DNA of 64,000 bases from Conyzicola nivalis (GTDB taxonomy: Bacteria; Actinomycetota; Actinomycetes; Actinomycetales; Microbacteriaceae), in the NCBI RefSeq assembly GCF_014639655.1, contig NZ_BMGB01000001.1:1628882-1692881 (forward strand). The letters run 5' to 3'. The notes beneath the pieces were generated by a model. It had not been told where the DNA came from. It was given only the letters and a program-made list of their open reading frames with translations, and did no database searches. The translations under genes were made by a program, and so were the position numbers. Shown here piece after piece: positions 10,738 through 18,787 of this stretch (the stretch's first letter is position 1; every line of letters begins with the position of its first letter).

Positions 10738-10759
10738 CACCCCGGTCACATGGCGATGG

Positions 10760-10765
10760 CAGAAT
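10760..10765 (+). promoter_or_regulatory. -10 box of a probably leaderless uricase promoter
   Basis: CAGAAT ends six bases before the urate oxidase ATG, in a 34-bp gap after allB, with no Shine-Dalgarno. It is a weaker match than its counterparts at 5157 and 9385. Confidence 0.4.
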
Positions 10766-10771
10766 CGCCGC

Positions 10772-11665
10772 ATGGCAATAATCTTGGGCGACAACCAGTA
10801 CGGCAAGGCTGAAAACCGCGTCGTGCGCATCTACCGTGACAGCGCCCGGCACGAGATCCGCGACCTCAACGTGTCGACCGCGCTGCGCGGCCCGTTCGAA
10901 CCCGCGTACCTCGACGGCAACCAGACGAACGTGCTGCCGACCGACACGCAGAAGAACACCGCGTTCGCTTTCGCGAAGTCCCACGGCGTCGAGACGATCG
11001 AGAAGTTCGGCCTCGACCTGGCCCGTCACTTCGTGCACGACGTCGACCCGGTCGTCGGCGCGCGCATCGAAATCGAGGAGTACGCCTGGGAGCGCGCGGT
11101 CGTCGACGGCGTCGAACACGACCACACCTGGCTGCGCAAAGGTCAGGAGATCCGCACAGCGGCCGTCACGGTCGACGCGAGCGGTGAGCACGTCGTCGGT
11201 GGTCTCAAAGACCTCGTGCTGCTCAAGTCGACCGGCAGCGAATTCGCCGGCTTCCTCGAAGACGAGTACACGACGCTGCAGGAGACCCACGACCGCGTGA
11301 TGGCTACGTCGCTCGTCGCGCAGTGGCGCTTCACGAGCGTCGATGTCGACTGGGACGCCACCTACGCCGGCATCAAGCAGATCATGGTGAAGCAGTTCGC
11401 GACCCTGCAGTCGCTCGCACTGCAGCAGACGCTCTGGCACATGGGCCGGGCCGTGCTCGAGGCGTATCCGTTCATCGCCGAGGTGCGGCTCAAGGCCCCG
11501 AACAAGCACCACTTCGTCGTCGACCTGTCGCCGTTCGGGCTCGACAACCCGGGCGAGGTCTTCATCGCCGCGGACCGTCCGTACGGCCTGATCGAGGCGA
11601 CGGTGCTGCGCGACGACGCGCCCGACGCCGGAGACGCCTGGAGAATCTCGGCGGGACTCGCGTGA
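10772..11665 (+). CDS. Urate oxidase (uricase)
   Basis: A 297-residue cofactor-free urate oxidase converting urate to 5-hydroxyisourate. NQYGKAENRVV places the catalytic Lys at residue 12, and LPTDTQKNTAFAFAK gives Thr57-Asp58, the partners in the known mechanism. The usual tandem T-fold domains, a central DHTW and a late 'PNKHH' (residues about 246-250) complete the match. No peroxisomal or secretion signal. The stop overlaps the deaminase gene, so guanine deamination and urate oxidation are co-expressed, with allB just upstream. Confidence 0.96.
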   Translation: MAIILGDNQYGKAENRVVRIYRDSARHEIRDLNVSTALRGPFEPAYLDGNQTNVLPTDTQKNTAFAFAKSHGVETIEKFGLDLARHFVHDVDPVVGARIEIEEYAWERAVVDGVEHDHTWLRKGQEIRTAAVTVDASGEHVVGGLKDLVLLKSTGSEFAGFLEDEYTTLQETHDRVMATSLVAQWRFTSVDVDWDATYAGIKQIMVKQFATLQSLALQQTLWHMGRAVLEAYPFIAEVRLKAPNKHHFVVDLSPFGLDNPGEVFIAADRPYGLIEATVLRDDAPDAGDAWRISAGLA

Positions 11666-12171
11666 CCGACGCGATCGAACCCGCGGATGCCGCGGCTCTC
11701 GCACGCGAAGATGCCACGTGGCTCGCCCGCGCGATCGAGCTCGCCACACTGAACGTAGCGAATGGCGGCGGCCCGTTCGGCGCGGTCATCGTGCGCGACG
11801 GTGAGCTCGTCGCGGAGGGCCAGAACCGCGTGACCGCGAACCTCGACCCGACCGCCCACGCCGAGGTCACGGCTATCCGCGCGGCGTGCCAGGCGATCGG
11901 CGACTTCTCGCTCGCGGGCATGACGCTCTACACCTCGTGCGAACCGTGCCCGCTCTGCCTCGCGGCCTCGCTCTGGGCTCGCCTCGACCGGGTCGTCTTC
12001 GCGGCGGACCGCGACGATGCCGCCCGCGGCGGTTTCGACGACCGGGAGTTCTACGAGCTGTTCGCGCGCGACCGGTCGACCTGGGGCATGGCGGTCGACT
12101 CGCTGCGACCGCTCAACGCGCCGGAGCCGTTCGACGCCTGGCTCGACCAAGAGGCGCGCACCGACTACTGA
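11662..12171 (+). CDS. Guanine deaminase-like nucleoside deaminase
   Basis: A 169-residue cytidine-deaminase-fold enzyme starting at GTG 11662 within the uricase stop. Zinc ligands are His66 in AHAEV, with catalytic Glu68, and Cys96 and Cys99 in EPCPLCL. GGGPFGAVIV precedes them. Length and arrangement match the small bacterial guanine deaminase group (guanine to xanthine) rather than tRNA adenosine deaminase, which would be expected away from purine catabolic genes. The co-transcription with uricase supports this. Deamination of another base cannot be excluded. Confidence 0.82.
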   Translation: MTDAIEPADAAALAREDATWLARAIELATLNVANGGGPFGAVIVRDGELVAEGQNRVTANLDPTAHAEVTAIRAACQAIGDFSLAGMTLYTSCEPCPLCLAASLWARLDRVVFAADRDDAARGGFDDREFYELFARDRSTWGMAVDSLRPLNAPEPFDAWLDQEARTDY

Positions 12172-12183
12172 GCCGGCGCCCGG

Positions 12184-12678
12184 CTACTCGTCGTTGCCCT
12201 TGCCCTTGTTGCCCTTGTCGTCTTTGTCGTCTTTCGCGTCTTCGGCGGCCTGCTCCTGTGCGATGCGGTCGGCCTCGGCCTGCTCGGCCGCGACGCGGTC
12301 GGCCTCAGCCTTCTCCGCCGCGATGCGGTCGGCCTCGGTCTTCTCATCGGCTATGCGCTGGGCCTCGGCGGCCTCCGCCTCGGCGATCCGCTGCGCGAGG
12401 TCGGCGCGCACGAGGTCGATTTTCGCCTGCACGGCCTTCGCGCGCTCGTCGCTGATGTCGCCGTCCGCCACGGCGGTGTCGAGCTTCGCCTGCAGGGCAT
12501 CGAGCTCGGTCACGGCCGCGGCGAGTTCGTTGGCGGCGGCGTGATTCGCGACGGTCTGCACCGAGGTCTGCAGGCCGGTCGCCGCGTCGTCCGCGAGATC
12601 GGGCGCCCCGGCGCAGCCCGCCAGCGCACCCGCGCCGAGAAGCACTACTACGAGGGCTGAGGTCAGGCGTCGGTTCAC
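12184..12678 (-). CDS. Lipoprotein with an alanine/glutamate-rich coiled coil
   Basis: A 164-residue exported lipoprotein. The start GTG 12678 lies in the stop of the kinase gene (GTGA). A basic N-terminus and a hydrophobic run lead to the lipobox ALAGC, with Cys22 as the acylated residue. From about residue 95 the chain is an almost continuous charged coiled coil of 'EADRIAAEKA' type repeats, ending in a Lys/Asp/Gly-rich tail. No enzymatic domain is seen. Coupling to a membrane-anchored Ser/Thr kinase suggests an envelope partner or substrate of the kinase; that is inference. Confidence 0.75.
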   Translation of the reverse strand: MNRRLTSALVVVLLGAGALAGCAGAPDLADDAATGLQTSVQTVANHAAANELAAAVTELDALQAKLDTAVADGDISDERAKAVQAKIDLVRADLAQRIAEAEAAEAQRIADEKTEADRIAAEKAEADRVAAEQAEADRIAQEQAAEDAKDDKDDKGNKGKGNDE

Positions 12679-14057
12679 GGTGTCACGCTTTCCAAGAGTT
12701 CGTCGAGGTGGGTGCCGAGCTCGCCGTCGTTGGCTGGCAGCGTCGGGACGGGGTCGGGCGACGTCTCGTTGCCCGCGGTGACCGTGCTCAGCACGAAGCC
12801 GCCGATGCCGAGCGCGACGAGCGCCGCCGCGCAGACGAGAAGGATGCGGCTGAGTCGCCGACGCTTCGCGACGGATGTCTCGTCGCCCGTCTTCGCGGAG
12901 GGCGCGGCATCGACCGGCCCCGGTAGAACGGTCGTCGCGGCGTCGTCGTTCGACGAAGCGGACATCACGCGCGTGGGCGGATCGAGCGCGGCGGTCCCGC
13001 CGAGCGCCTCGGTCTGTCCTATGGAATCGGTCTGGCCCATGGCGGCGGTCTGGCCCAGCGCTTCGGTCTGGCCCAGCGCCGCAGTCTGACCCAGCGCGGC
13101 GGTCTGGCCCAGCGCCGCCGTCTGGCCCAGCGCCTCGGTCTGACCGGACGGGTCGACCGGCCCCAGCACCGCGGTGTCGCCCGTCGACGCCGCATAAAGC
13201 CCGCGTTCGATCTCGCGCGCGAGCTCCGCCACTTCGAGCGCGGACGGTCGGGTGTCGGGGTCGCGGTCGGTCATCCGGGCGAGCAGCGAGCCCCACGCGG
13301 CACCGAGGGTGCTCGGGATCAGCGGGTCGCTCACGAGCCGCGCCGACAGCGACTCGATCATCGACCCCTCGAACGCCCGCGCGCCGGTGAGCGCCTCGAG
13401 CGTCACGAGACCCAGCGAGTAGATGTCCGACGCCGGTCCCGGCGCGATCCCGCGGGCCTGCTCGGGGCTGAGGTAGGCGGCCGTGCCGATAATCGTGCCC
13501 GGCATCGTGAGCCTGGTGCTGTCGATGAGGTAGGCGATGCCGAAGTCGCTCAGCTTCGCGCGGAACTCGATCGAACGCGACATCGACGGGCTGAGCAGGA
13601 TGTTCGCCGGCTTAACGTCGCGGTGGACCACCCCGTTCGCGTGAACGACGTGCAGGGCCTCACCCAGGTCGACGAGCATCTGCGCGGCGTCGATCTCGCC
13701 CACCCGTCCCTCGTCGATGCGTTCCTTGAGGGTCGGTCCGTCGACGAGTTCCATCACGAGGTACGACTGGCCGACACCGTCGACGCCCTCGCCGCGGTCG
13801 ATGTTCGCGTCGAAGAGCGTGACGAGCGCGTGGTGGTTGAGGGACGCGAGCAGTTGGATTTCCGACGACTCCCGACCCAGCTGCTCGGAGCCTTCGGTGT
13901 CGATCGAGAAGACCTTGAGCGCGACGCTGCGACCGAGGGGGACGTCGGTCGCCCGGTACACCGCCGCCATTCCTCCGCGGCCGAGCAGCGACTCGACCGT
14001 GTACCGGCCGCCGATGACGGTGCCGGCTGTGATGCCGGGCATGCGCGAGGTGTTCAT
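12675..14057 (-). CDS. Membrane-anchored Ser/Thr protein kinase (PknB-like) with Thr repeat array
   Basis: A 460-residue Hanks-type kinase. Glycine loop GRGGMA (about 26-31), Lys48 in ALKVF, catalytic HRDVKPAN with Asp147, DFG 171-173, activation-segment Thr residues before GTAAYLSPEQ, all present, so it should be active. Residues 305-358 are nine hexapeptides of the form GQT(A/E)A(L/M/I). One transmembrane helix (about 403-425) is followed by only about 35 external residues with no PASTA domain. ATG 14057 is taken as the start; a GTG six bases upstream is also possible. It is followed by a coupled lipoprotein gene. Confidence 0.9.
   Translation of the reverse strand: MNTSRMPGITAGTVIGGRYTVESLLGRGGMAAVYRATDVPLGRSVALKVFSIDTEGSEQLGRESSEIQLLASLNHHALVTLFDANIDRGEGVDGVGQSYLVMELVDGPTLKERIDEGRVGEIDAAQMLVDLGEALHVVHANGVVHRDVKPANILLSPSMSRSIEFRAKLSDFGIAYLIDSTRLTMPGTIIGTAAYLSPEQARGIAPGPASDIYSLGLVTLEALTGARAFEGSMIESLSARLVSDPLIPSTLGAAWGSLLARMTDRDPDTRPSALEVAELAREIERGLYAASTGDTAVLGPVDPSGQTEALGQTAALGQTAALGQTAALGQTEALGQTAAMGQTDSIGQTEALGGTAALDPPTRVMSASSNDDAATTVLPGPVDAAPSAKTGDETSVAKRRRLSRILLVCAAALVALGIGGFVLSTVTAGNETSPDPVPTLPANDGELGTHLDELLESVTP
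12984..13145 (-). repeat. Nine 18-bp tandem repeats inside the kinase gene
   Basis: In-frame 18-bp units encode nine consecutive hexapeptides, consensus G-Q-T-x-A-L, kinase residues 305-358. The units are not identical at the DNA level (third positions and some residues vary), so the array is not a very recent slippage product. Each unit puts Thr three residues before Leu, Met or Ile. Confidence 0.9.
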
Positions 14058-14117
14058 TGCCACTTTTCTGTCGGGTACCCGAGCGGGTCTATCAACGGTA
14101 GCCCAACTGACGGACTT

Positions 14118-15443
14118 TCAGTCCTCCAGCGCCTTTCCGCGCAGGTCGGGCAGCGTGAGCGCTACGATCGCCGCGACCGCGAAGACGGCGGCGAACACGC
14201 CGAACGGCAACGCCACTCCCCCGGCCGCGAGCAGCACCGGAACGCAGAGCGGCGCGATGATCGAGGCGAGCCGGCCGAACCCCGCGGCCCAGCCGGCACC
14301 CGTCCCGCGCACGCGCGTCGGGTACAGCTCCGGCGTGACCGCGTAGAGCGCGCCCCACGCCCCGAGGTTGAAGAACGAGAGCAGTGCGCCGAACAGGAGG
14401 ATCGTGGGCACACTGTCGGCGGTGCCGAAAAACCCGGCGGACACCGCGGAACCCGCGAGGAAGACGGCGAGGGTGACACGGCGGCCCCACTTCTCGACGA
14501 GCCAGGCCGACACCGCGTACCCGGGCAACTGGGCGAGCGTGATGATGAGCGTGTACTCGAACGACCGCACGAGCGAGAACCCCTGCGCCACGAGCAGCGT
14601 CGGCAGCCAGATGAACGCACCGTAGTAGGCGAAGTTCACGCAGAACCACACGATCCAGAGCGAGATCGTGCGCCGGCGCAGGCGGGCGCCGAACAGGGTC
14701 GCGATCGGGCGTTCGGCCGTGACGACGGGTTCAGGAGCCTCGGCGGCCTCCGGCGGGGTGGTCGCGCCCGCGGCATCCTCGAATTCTCTGACGATCGTCT
14801 CGGCCTCCGTGTGTCGGCCCTTCGCCTCGAGGAAGCGCACGGATTCCGGCAGACGCAGCCGCACGAAGATCGCCCACACCGCGGGCACGGCGCCGAGCGC
14901 GAGGGCCCAGCGCCAGCCGTCGTCGCTGGTGGGGATGACGAAGTAGCCGATGAGAGCGGCGGCCGTCCAGCCGACGGCCCAGAACGATTCGAGGATGACG
15001 ATGATGCGTCCGCGGATGCGCGCCGGTGCGAACTCGCTGACGAGCGTCGACGCGACGGGCAGCTCGGCGCCCAGGCCGAGCCCCACGAGGAAGCGCAGGG
15101 CGATGAGCGCGCCGACCGACAGCGACAGCGCCGAAAGCCCGGTGAAGACGCCGTAGACGAGCAGGGTCAGCGCGAAGACCTGGCGGCGGCCGAGCTTGTC
15201 GGCGAGCAGGCCGCCGAGGCTGGCGCCGATCGCCATGCCGAGGAAGCCGGCCGAGGCGACGAAGCCGAGCTGACCCGCGTCGGCCTTCCAGACCACGGCG
15301 AGTTGCGCGATGACGAACGAGATGAGTCCGACGTCCATCGCGTCGAGCGCCCAGCCGATGCCGCTGCCGCCCAGGACGCGCGAGTGCTTGCGCGTCCACG
15401 GGAGCTTGTCGAGCCGCTGTGAACGCGTGAGGGATGAGGTCAT
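14118..15443 (-). CDS. MFS transporter, NiaP/sugar-porter-like
   Basis: A 441-residue, twelve-helix major facilitator. GIGWALDAMDVGLISF in helix 1, LADKLGRRQV in loop 2-3, and GLGLGAELPVASTLVSEF in helix 4 resemble the proton-coupled NiaP and aromatic-acid importer groups. A longer cytoplasmic loop rich in Ala/Glu separates the halves. It starts two bases after the stop of the HIU hydrolase gene, in the operon OHCU decarboxylase - HIU hydrolase - MFS. The context points to uptake of urate, allantoin or another purine derivative, though the family does not fix the substrate. Confidence 0.8.
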   Translation of the reverse strand: MTSSLTRSQRLDKLPWTRKHSRVLGGSGIGWALDAMDVGLISFVIAQLAVVWKADAGQLGFVASAGFLGMAIGASLGGLLADKLGRRQVFALTLLVYGVFTGLSALSLSVGALIALRFLVGLGLGAELPVASTLVSEFAPARIRGRIIVILESFWAVGWTAAALIGYFVIPTSDDGWRWALALGAVPAVWAIFVRLRLPESVRFLEAKGRHTEAETIVREFEDAAGATTPPEAAEAPEPVVTAERPIATLFGARLRRRTISLWIVWFCVNFAYYGAFIWLPTLLVAQGFSLVRSFEYTLIITLAQLPGYAVSAWLVEKWGRRVTLAVFLAGSAVSAGFFGTADSVPTILLFGALLSFFNLGAWGALYAVTPELYPTRVRGTGAGWAAGFGRLASIIAPLCVPVLLAAGGVALPFGVFAAVFAVAAIVALTLPDLRGKALED

Positions 15444-15445
15444 TG

Positions 15446-15772
15446 TCAGCTTCCGCGGTAGGTGGAGAAGGCGAACGGGCTGAGCAGCAGGGGCACGTGG
15501 TAGTGCGCCGTGGCGTCGGTCAGTTCGAAGTCGATGGACACCCGGGGGTAGAACGTGGGTGTCGCGGTGCGGGCGAAGTAGACGCCCGTCTCGAAGACGA
15601 CGGTGTACTCGCCGAGGGGCAGCGCGTCGGGTCCGAGGTCGGGCACACGGCCGTCGTCGTTGGTGACACCCTCGGCGACGAGCGCCCCCTCGGCGTCGTA
15701 GAGGGCGACGGCGATGCCGACCGCGGGGCGGCCGACCGCCGCGTCGAGCACGTGGGTGGTGACGTGGCTCAC
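15446..15772 (-). CDS. 5-Hydroxyisourate hydrolase
   Basis: A 108-residue transthyretin-related protein, the normal family length, hydrolysing HIU (the uricase product) to OHCU. The family hallmark C-terminal tetrapeptide YRGS is present, as are SHVTTHVLDAAVGRPA at the N-terminus (active-site His near residue 7) and YHVPLLLSPFAFSTY near the end. The start GTG 15772 overlaps the OHCU decarboxylase stop, so the two consecutive enzymes are coupled. Confidence 0.95.
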   Translation of the reverse strand: MSHVTTHVLDAAVGRPAVGIAVALYDAEGALVAEGVTNDDGRVPDLGPDALPLGEYTVVFETGVYFARTATPTFYPRVSIDFELTDATAHYHVPLLLSPFAFSTYRGS

Positions 15773-16257
15773 AGTTCGGCTCCGAACGTCTTCTCGAGAC
15801 GCAGCAGGGCGATCTCGCGCAGCTGTTCGCCGACGATCTCGAGCTCGCTGGCGTTGGGCAGTTCGAGCCGGCGGGTGAGCTCCTCGAGGATCTCGGCGCG
15901 CGTTCGACCGGCCGCCCGGATGATGAACACGCGCCCGAAGCGCTCCTCGTAGGCCTCGTTGCCCGCGGCGATCTGGGCGGCGAGCTGCGCGTCGTCGTCG
16001 CCGAGCCCGGCCTGCTCGCTGCGGCTGAAGTTCTGAGCGGCGCCCTCGCCGACCGGCTTTTCTCCGATTCGCGGATGATGCGCGATAGCCTCATCGATCT
16101 CGGACGGGCTGAGCGGCGTCGCCGCCTCTGCCGCCGTGGCGAGCAGTTGCGCCACCGACTCGTACGGGTGCCCGGAGGCCACCTCGTCGATCCAGCGGTT
16201 CACGGACAGGCTTGCGGCGAGGCCCTCGCGCAGGGCGGCTTCGGAGACATCGATCAT
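15769..16257 (-). CDS. OHCU decarboxylase
   Basis: A 162-residue enzyme decarboxylating 2-oxo-4-hydroxy-4-carboxy-5-ureidoimidazoline to S-allantoin. IAHHPRIGEK (about 58-67) contains the family His-Pro motif, followed by SRSEQAGLG and a Phe-Gly-x-x-Phe-Ile-Arg-like stretch (FGRVFIIRAAGR). It is the first gene of a three-gene minus-strand operon with HIU hydrolase and an MFS transporter. The ATG at 16257 is only 19 bases from the divergent MocA-like start, so the two promoters must overlap. Confidence 0.93.
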   Translation of the reverse strand: MIDVSEAALREGLAASLSVNRWIDEVASGHPYESVAQLLATAAEAATPLSPSEIDEAIAHHPRIGEKPVGEGAAQNFSRSEQAGLGDDDAQLAAQIAAGNEAYEERFGRVFIIRAAGRTRAEILEELTRRLELPNASELEIVGEQLREIALLRLEKTFGAEL

Positions 16258-16265
16258 TGTCTGCC

Positions 16266-16271
16266 TAACAT
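16266..16271 (+). promoter_or_regulatory. -10 box of a probably leaderless promoter
   Basis: TAACAT ends five bases before the ATG at 16277. It sits in the 19-bp gap separating two divergent genes. No Shine-Dalgarno is present. Confidence 0.45.
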
Positions 16272-16276
16272 TACTC

Positions 16277-16813
16277 ATGACCGTTACCGGGGTAGTGCTG
16301 GCTGCCGGCGCCGGCAGCCGCCTGGGCCTGCCGAAGGCGCTCGTGGTGCGCGACGGGGTCCCGTGGGTGGCGCGTGCCTCGGGCCTGCTGCTTGCCGCCG
16401 GCTGCGACCGGGTCGTGGTGGTGCTGGGTGCATCCGCTGCCGAGGCGGCCGCTTTGGTGCCGACGGATGCCGCGGTCGAGACGGTCATCAACGATGACTG
16501 GTCGAGCGGTATGGCGTCGTCACTGCGCGACGGGCTCGCCTCGGCGACGGGCGACGCGGCGCTGGTCACGCTCGTGGACACTCCCGGACTGCCCGTCGAG
16601 GCGGTACGGCGGGTTCTGGGCAGCGGGCGGTCGCTCGCCCGCGCTGTGTACGACGGGAGGCCGGGACATCCGGTTCTCATCTCGGCGCGCCACTGGGCCC
16701 CGATCTCGGCTACCCTCCAGGGCGACCACGGAGCCCGCGCCTACCTCGAGGCCCACGCCGTCACCGATGTCGAGTGCGGCGACCTGTGGGACGGCCGCGA
16801 CATCGACAGCTGA
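16277..16813 (+). CDS. MocA/MobA-like nucleotidyltransferase
   Basis: A 178-residue NTP-transferase. The GT-A-like signature LAAGAGSRLGLPKAL (residues 8-22) binds the nucleotide, with NDDWSSGMASSLRDGL and the metal Asp in LVDTPGLP further on. This pattern is that of molybdenum cofactor cytidylyltransferase (MocA), which makes the cytosine-dinucleotide cofactor used by many xanthine-dehydrogenase-family enzymes. Synteny with a molybdenum hydroxylase, XdhC and purine genes supports this. A MobA-type guanylyltransferase is the alternative; the 'GMASSL' segment favours MocA. Confidence 0.8.
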   Translation: MTVTGVVLAAGAGSRLGLPKALVVRDGVPWVARASGLLLAAGCDRVVVVLGASAAEAAALVPTDAAVETVINDDWSSGMASSLRDGLASATGDAALVTLVDTPGLPVEAVRRVLGSGRSLARAVYDGRPGHPVLISARHWAPISATLQGDHGARAYLEAHAVTDVECGDLWDGRDIDS

Positions 16814-16817
16814 TGCA

Positions 16818-16889
16818 GGTGGTGTAGCGCCCTCTGGGGCGCGTCTCGAAACCAGGTCTCGATACGGTCGCTGAGCGACCTACTCAACC
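16818..16889. repeat. Two opposed copies of a 35-36 bp palindromic element
   Basis: 16818-16853 matches 33 of 36 bases of the reverse complement of the copy at 54427-54462. 16855-16889 is a second copy in the other orientation, with a different stem (GGTCGC/GCGACC). Each has the frame GGTTGAGTAG-stem-loop-stem-GTATCGAAACC. The second copy supplies the TGA stop of the MerR gene. The pair probably works as a bidirectional terminator between convergent genes. Confidence 0.8.
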
Positions 16890-17288
16890 GGCGAGAGACT
16901 CCAACGGCGCCCACGCCGGCTCGCGCAGCGCCGGGCAGTGTTCGGCGGTCGGGTTGTGCGCGATGTCGATCATGCGGTCGAGCGCGTCGCGTGCCGCAGC
17001 CAGGTCGGCCATGGCGGCCGTGATGCGGGCGCGCTCGGCTTCCAGGAGCGCGAACGCCTCGGCCGAGGCCTCACCGGAGTCGACGCACGGAAGCACCCGC
17101 TGGATAGTGCGGCTCGCCAGGCCCGCGGTGAAGAACTGCTGGATGAGCCGCACGCGTTCGACGGCCGACTCGGGGTAGGTGCGCTGACCGGTCGACGTGC
17201 GTTCGGACGCGAGGAGGCCCTGCTCCTCGTAGTAGCGCAGAGACCTCGTGCTGACTCCGGCCCGCTGTGCGATGTCGCCGATTCTCAT
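16884..17288 (-). CDS. MerR family regulator
   Basis: A 134-residue MerR-type activator. MRIGDIAQRAGVSTRSLRYYEEQGLL is the classic winged-HTH opening, then a long dimerisation helix, ending in a short effector tail with one Cys pair-like arrangement (Cys near 'LPCVDSG' and 'EHCPAL'). The ATG at 17288 is used; an in-frame TTG lies 18 bases upstream. The last residues Ala-Gly and the TGA are encoded by the palindromic element at 16855-16889. Divergent from an SDR gene whose promoter carries a MerR-like palindrome. Confidence 0.88.
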   Translation of the reverse strand: MRIGDIAQRAGVSTRSLRYYEEQGLLASERTSTGQRTYPESAVERVRLIQQFFTAGLASRTIQRVLPCVDSGEASAEAFALLEAERARITAAMADLAAARDALDRMIDIAHNPTAEHCPALREPAWAPLESLAG

Positions 17289-17322
17289 TGCGCGCCCGAC
17301 TTCCAATTCTTTGTGCTCGATT

Positions 17323-17354
17323 ACTTGCCCTTAACGTCAATGTCAAGTTATAGC
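17323..17354 (+). promoter_or_regulatory. MerR-type promoter and operator for the SDR gene
   Basis: TTGCCC (17325-17330) and TATAGC (17349-17354) are separated by 18 bp. A 26-bp imperfect palindrome with ACTTG/CAAGT ends (17323-17348) occupies the spacer. Overlong spacing plus a dyad between -35 and -10 is the standard MerR activation architecture. It lies in the 124-bp divergent gap. Confidence 0.65.
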
Positions 17355-17412
17355 GTAGCCGACGTTGGGTCGCGACCGACCCGTTCCACACCCGAAAGAA
17401 AGCACGCCAGCC

Positions 17413-18135
17413 ATGAACATCACCGACCAGATCGTTCTCGTCACCGGAGCAAATCGCGGCATCGGAAAGCAGTTCGTGCTCGAACTCCTCGAGCGCGGGG
17501 CCACCAAGGTCTACGCCACGGCCCGCCGCCCCGAGTCGCTTGGCTTCGACGACAGCCGGGTCATTCCGCTGCAGCTGGACCTGTTGGACAACGAGTCCAT
17601 CGCCGCCGCCGCGGCAACCGCGAGCGACGTGACGCTGCTCGTCAACAACGCGGGCATCTCGACCGGCGCCCTCCTCGTCACGGGCGACCTCACTGATGCG
17701 CGCCGCGAAATGGACACCCACTTCTGGGGCACGCTCGGCACCATCCGCGCGTTCGCCCCGGTGCTGAAGGCGAACGGCGGCGGCGCGATCGTCAATGTGC
17801 TGTCGGCGTTGTCGTGGTTCGCCGCCCCCGGCGCCGGCGCCTACGCCGCGGCGAAGGCCGCCGAGTGGAACATGACCAACGGCGTGCGCCTCGAGCTCGC
17901 GGCCCAGGGCACGCTCGTCCAGGGGGTCCACCTCGGCGCCGCCGACACCGACATCATGGCGGAGTACGACGGACCGAAGATCGACCCCCGGGACGTGGCG
18001 CGCGCAACCCTCGACGGCTTGGCCTCGGGTTCGATCGAGGTCGTCGTCGACGACTGGAGCGCCATGGTCAAGGCGTCCCTCGCGGGCGACCCGGCCGCGT
18101 TCTACAAGCAGATGACCGAGATCCTCGGCGCGTAG
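17413..18135 (+). CDS. Short-chain dehydrogenase/reductase under MerR control
   Basis: A 240-residue classical SDR. TGANRGIGKQ (about 12-21), ARRPE after the second strand (NADP(H)-type), NNAGIS (about 79-84), the catalytic Ser in NVLSALSW and YAAAK. Length is at the family norm. The start ATG 17413 follows a purine-rich stretch. The divergent MerR gene and the promoter palindrome suggest induction by a small electrophile or solvent-like compound, as with other MerR/SDR pairs. The substrate is not predictable. It abuts the convergent hps gene without a gap. Confidence 0.87.
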   Translation: MNITDQIVLVTGANRGIGKQFVLELLERGATKVYATARRPESLGFDDSRVIPLQLDLLDNESIAAAAATASDVTLLVNNAGISTGALLVTGDLTDARREMDTHFWGTLGTIRAFAPVLKANGGGAIVNVLSALSWFAAPGAGAYAAAKAAEWNMTNGVRLELAAQGTLVQGVHLGAADTDIMAEYDGPKIDPRDVARATLDGLASGSIEVVVDDWSAMVKASLAGDPAAFYKQMTEILGA

Positions 18136-18759
18136 CTAGACGATCGCGGCGCGCAGCTCGGCCGCCGCGGCACCCGGGTCGGTGGCGCTGTAGATCGCGC
18201 CGCCGGCCACGGCGACGGTCGCGCCGGCTGCCTGCACGGCGGCGATCGTCGAGACGTTGACCCCGCCGGCGACCGAGAAGTCCACGCCCGACTCGGAACC
18301 GTCGGTGAGCAGGGTCTGGAAGGTGAATCCGTCCTCGGCCTGCTCGTCGAGTCCGGCGTGCATCTCGACGAACTGGGCGCCGAGGGCGATCACCTCGCGG
18401 GCGCGGGCGGACTTGTCGGCGACGCCGATGAGGTCGACGACGATGCCCTTGCCGTGCTTCTCGGCGGCCTTGACCGCTCCGACGATCGTGCTGTCGCCGG
18501 CGACGCCCAGGACGGTGACCAGGTCGGCACCGGCCGTGAACGCGATGTCGGCCTCGAGCTCTCCGGCATCCATGGTCTTGAGGTCGGCGAACACGATCTT
18601 GTCGGGGTGGGCGGACTTGATCGCGGTGACGGCCGAGAGGCCGGCGGCCTTGATGAGCGGCGTGCCGAGCTCGATGATGTCGACGTGGGCGGCGACCTTG
18701 CCGGCGAGGGCCAGCGCGTCGTCGGTAGTCAGTACGTCCATTGCTACTTGAAGCTTCAC
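18136..18759 (-). CDS. 3-Hexulose-6-phosphate synthase
   Basis: A 207-residue (beta/alpha)8 enzyme of the orotidine-decarboxylase superfamily, condensing formaldehyde with ribulose 5-phosphate. ELGTPLIKAAG (about 30-40), FADLKTMDAGELEAD (about 57-71) with the Asp-x-Lys-x-x-Asp metal and catalytic signature, and VVDLIGV are diagnostic. The start GTG 18759 follows an AGAAG ribosome site. It follows phi by 28 bp, so the RuMP pair is one operon. The function may be formaldehyde fixation, for example to detoxify formaldehyde from demethylation or purine-linked reactions, or pentose phosphate supply. Confidence 0.92.
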   Translation of the reverse strand: MKLQVAMDVLTTDDALALAGKVAAHVDIIELGTPLIKAAGLSAVTAIKSAHPDKIVFADLKTMDAGELEADIAFTAGADLVTVLGVAGDSTIVGAVKAAEKHGKGIVVDLIGVADKSARAREVIALGAQFVEMHAGLDEQAEDGFTFQTLLTDGSESGVDFSVAGGVNVSTIAAVQAAGATVAVAGGAIYSATDPGAAAAELRAAIV

Positions 18760-18787
18760 GGGGTTCTTCTTTCTCTTGGGGTGGGGT

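Noticed and set aside
12984-13145. CRISPR-like or VNTR array
   Set aside because: The 18-bp units are contiguous, have no unique spacers and stay in frame inside the kinase gene, so they are a coding repeat.
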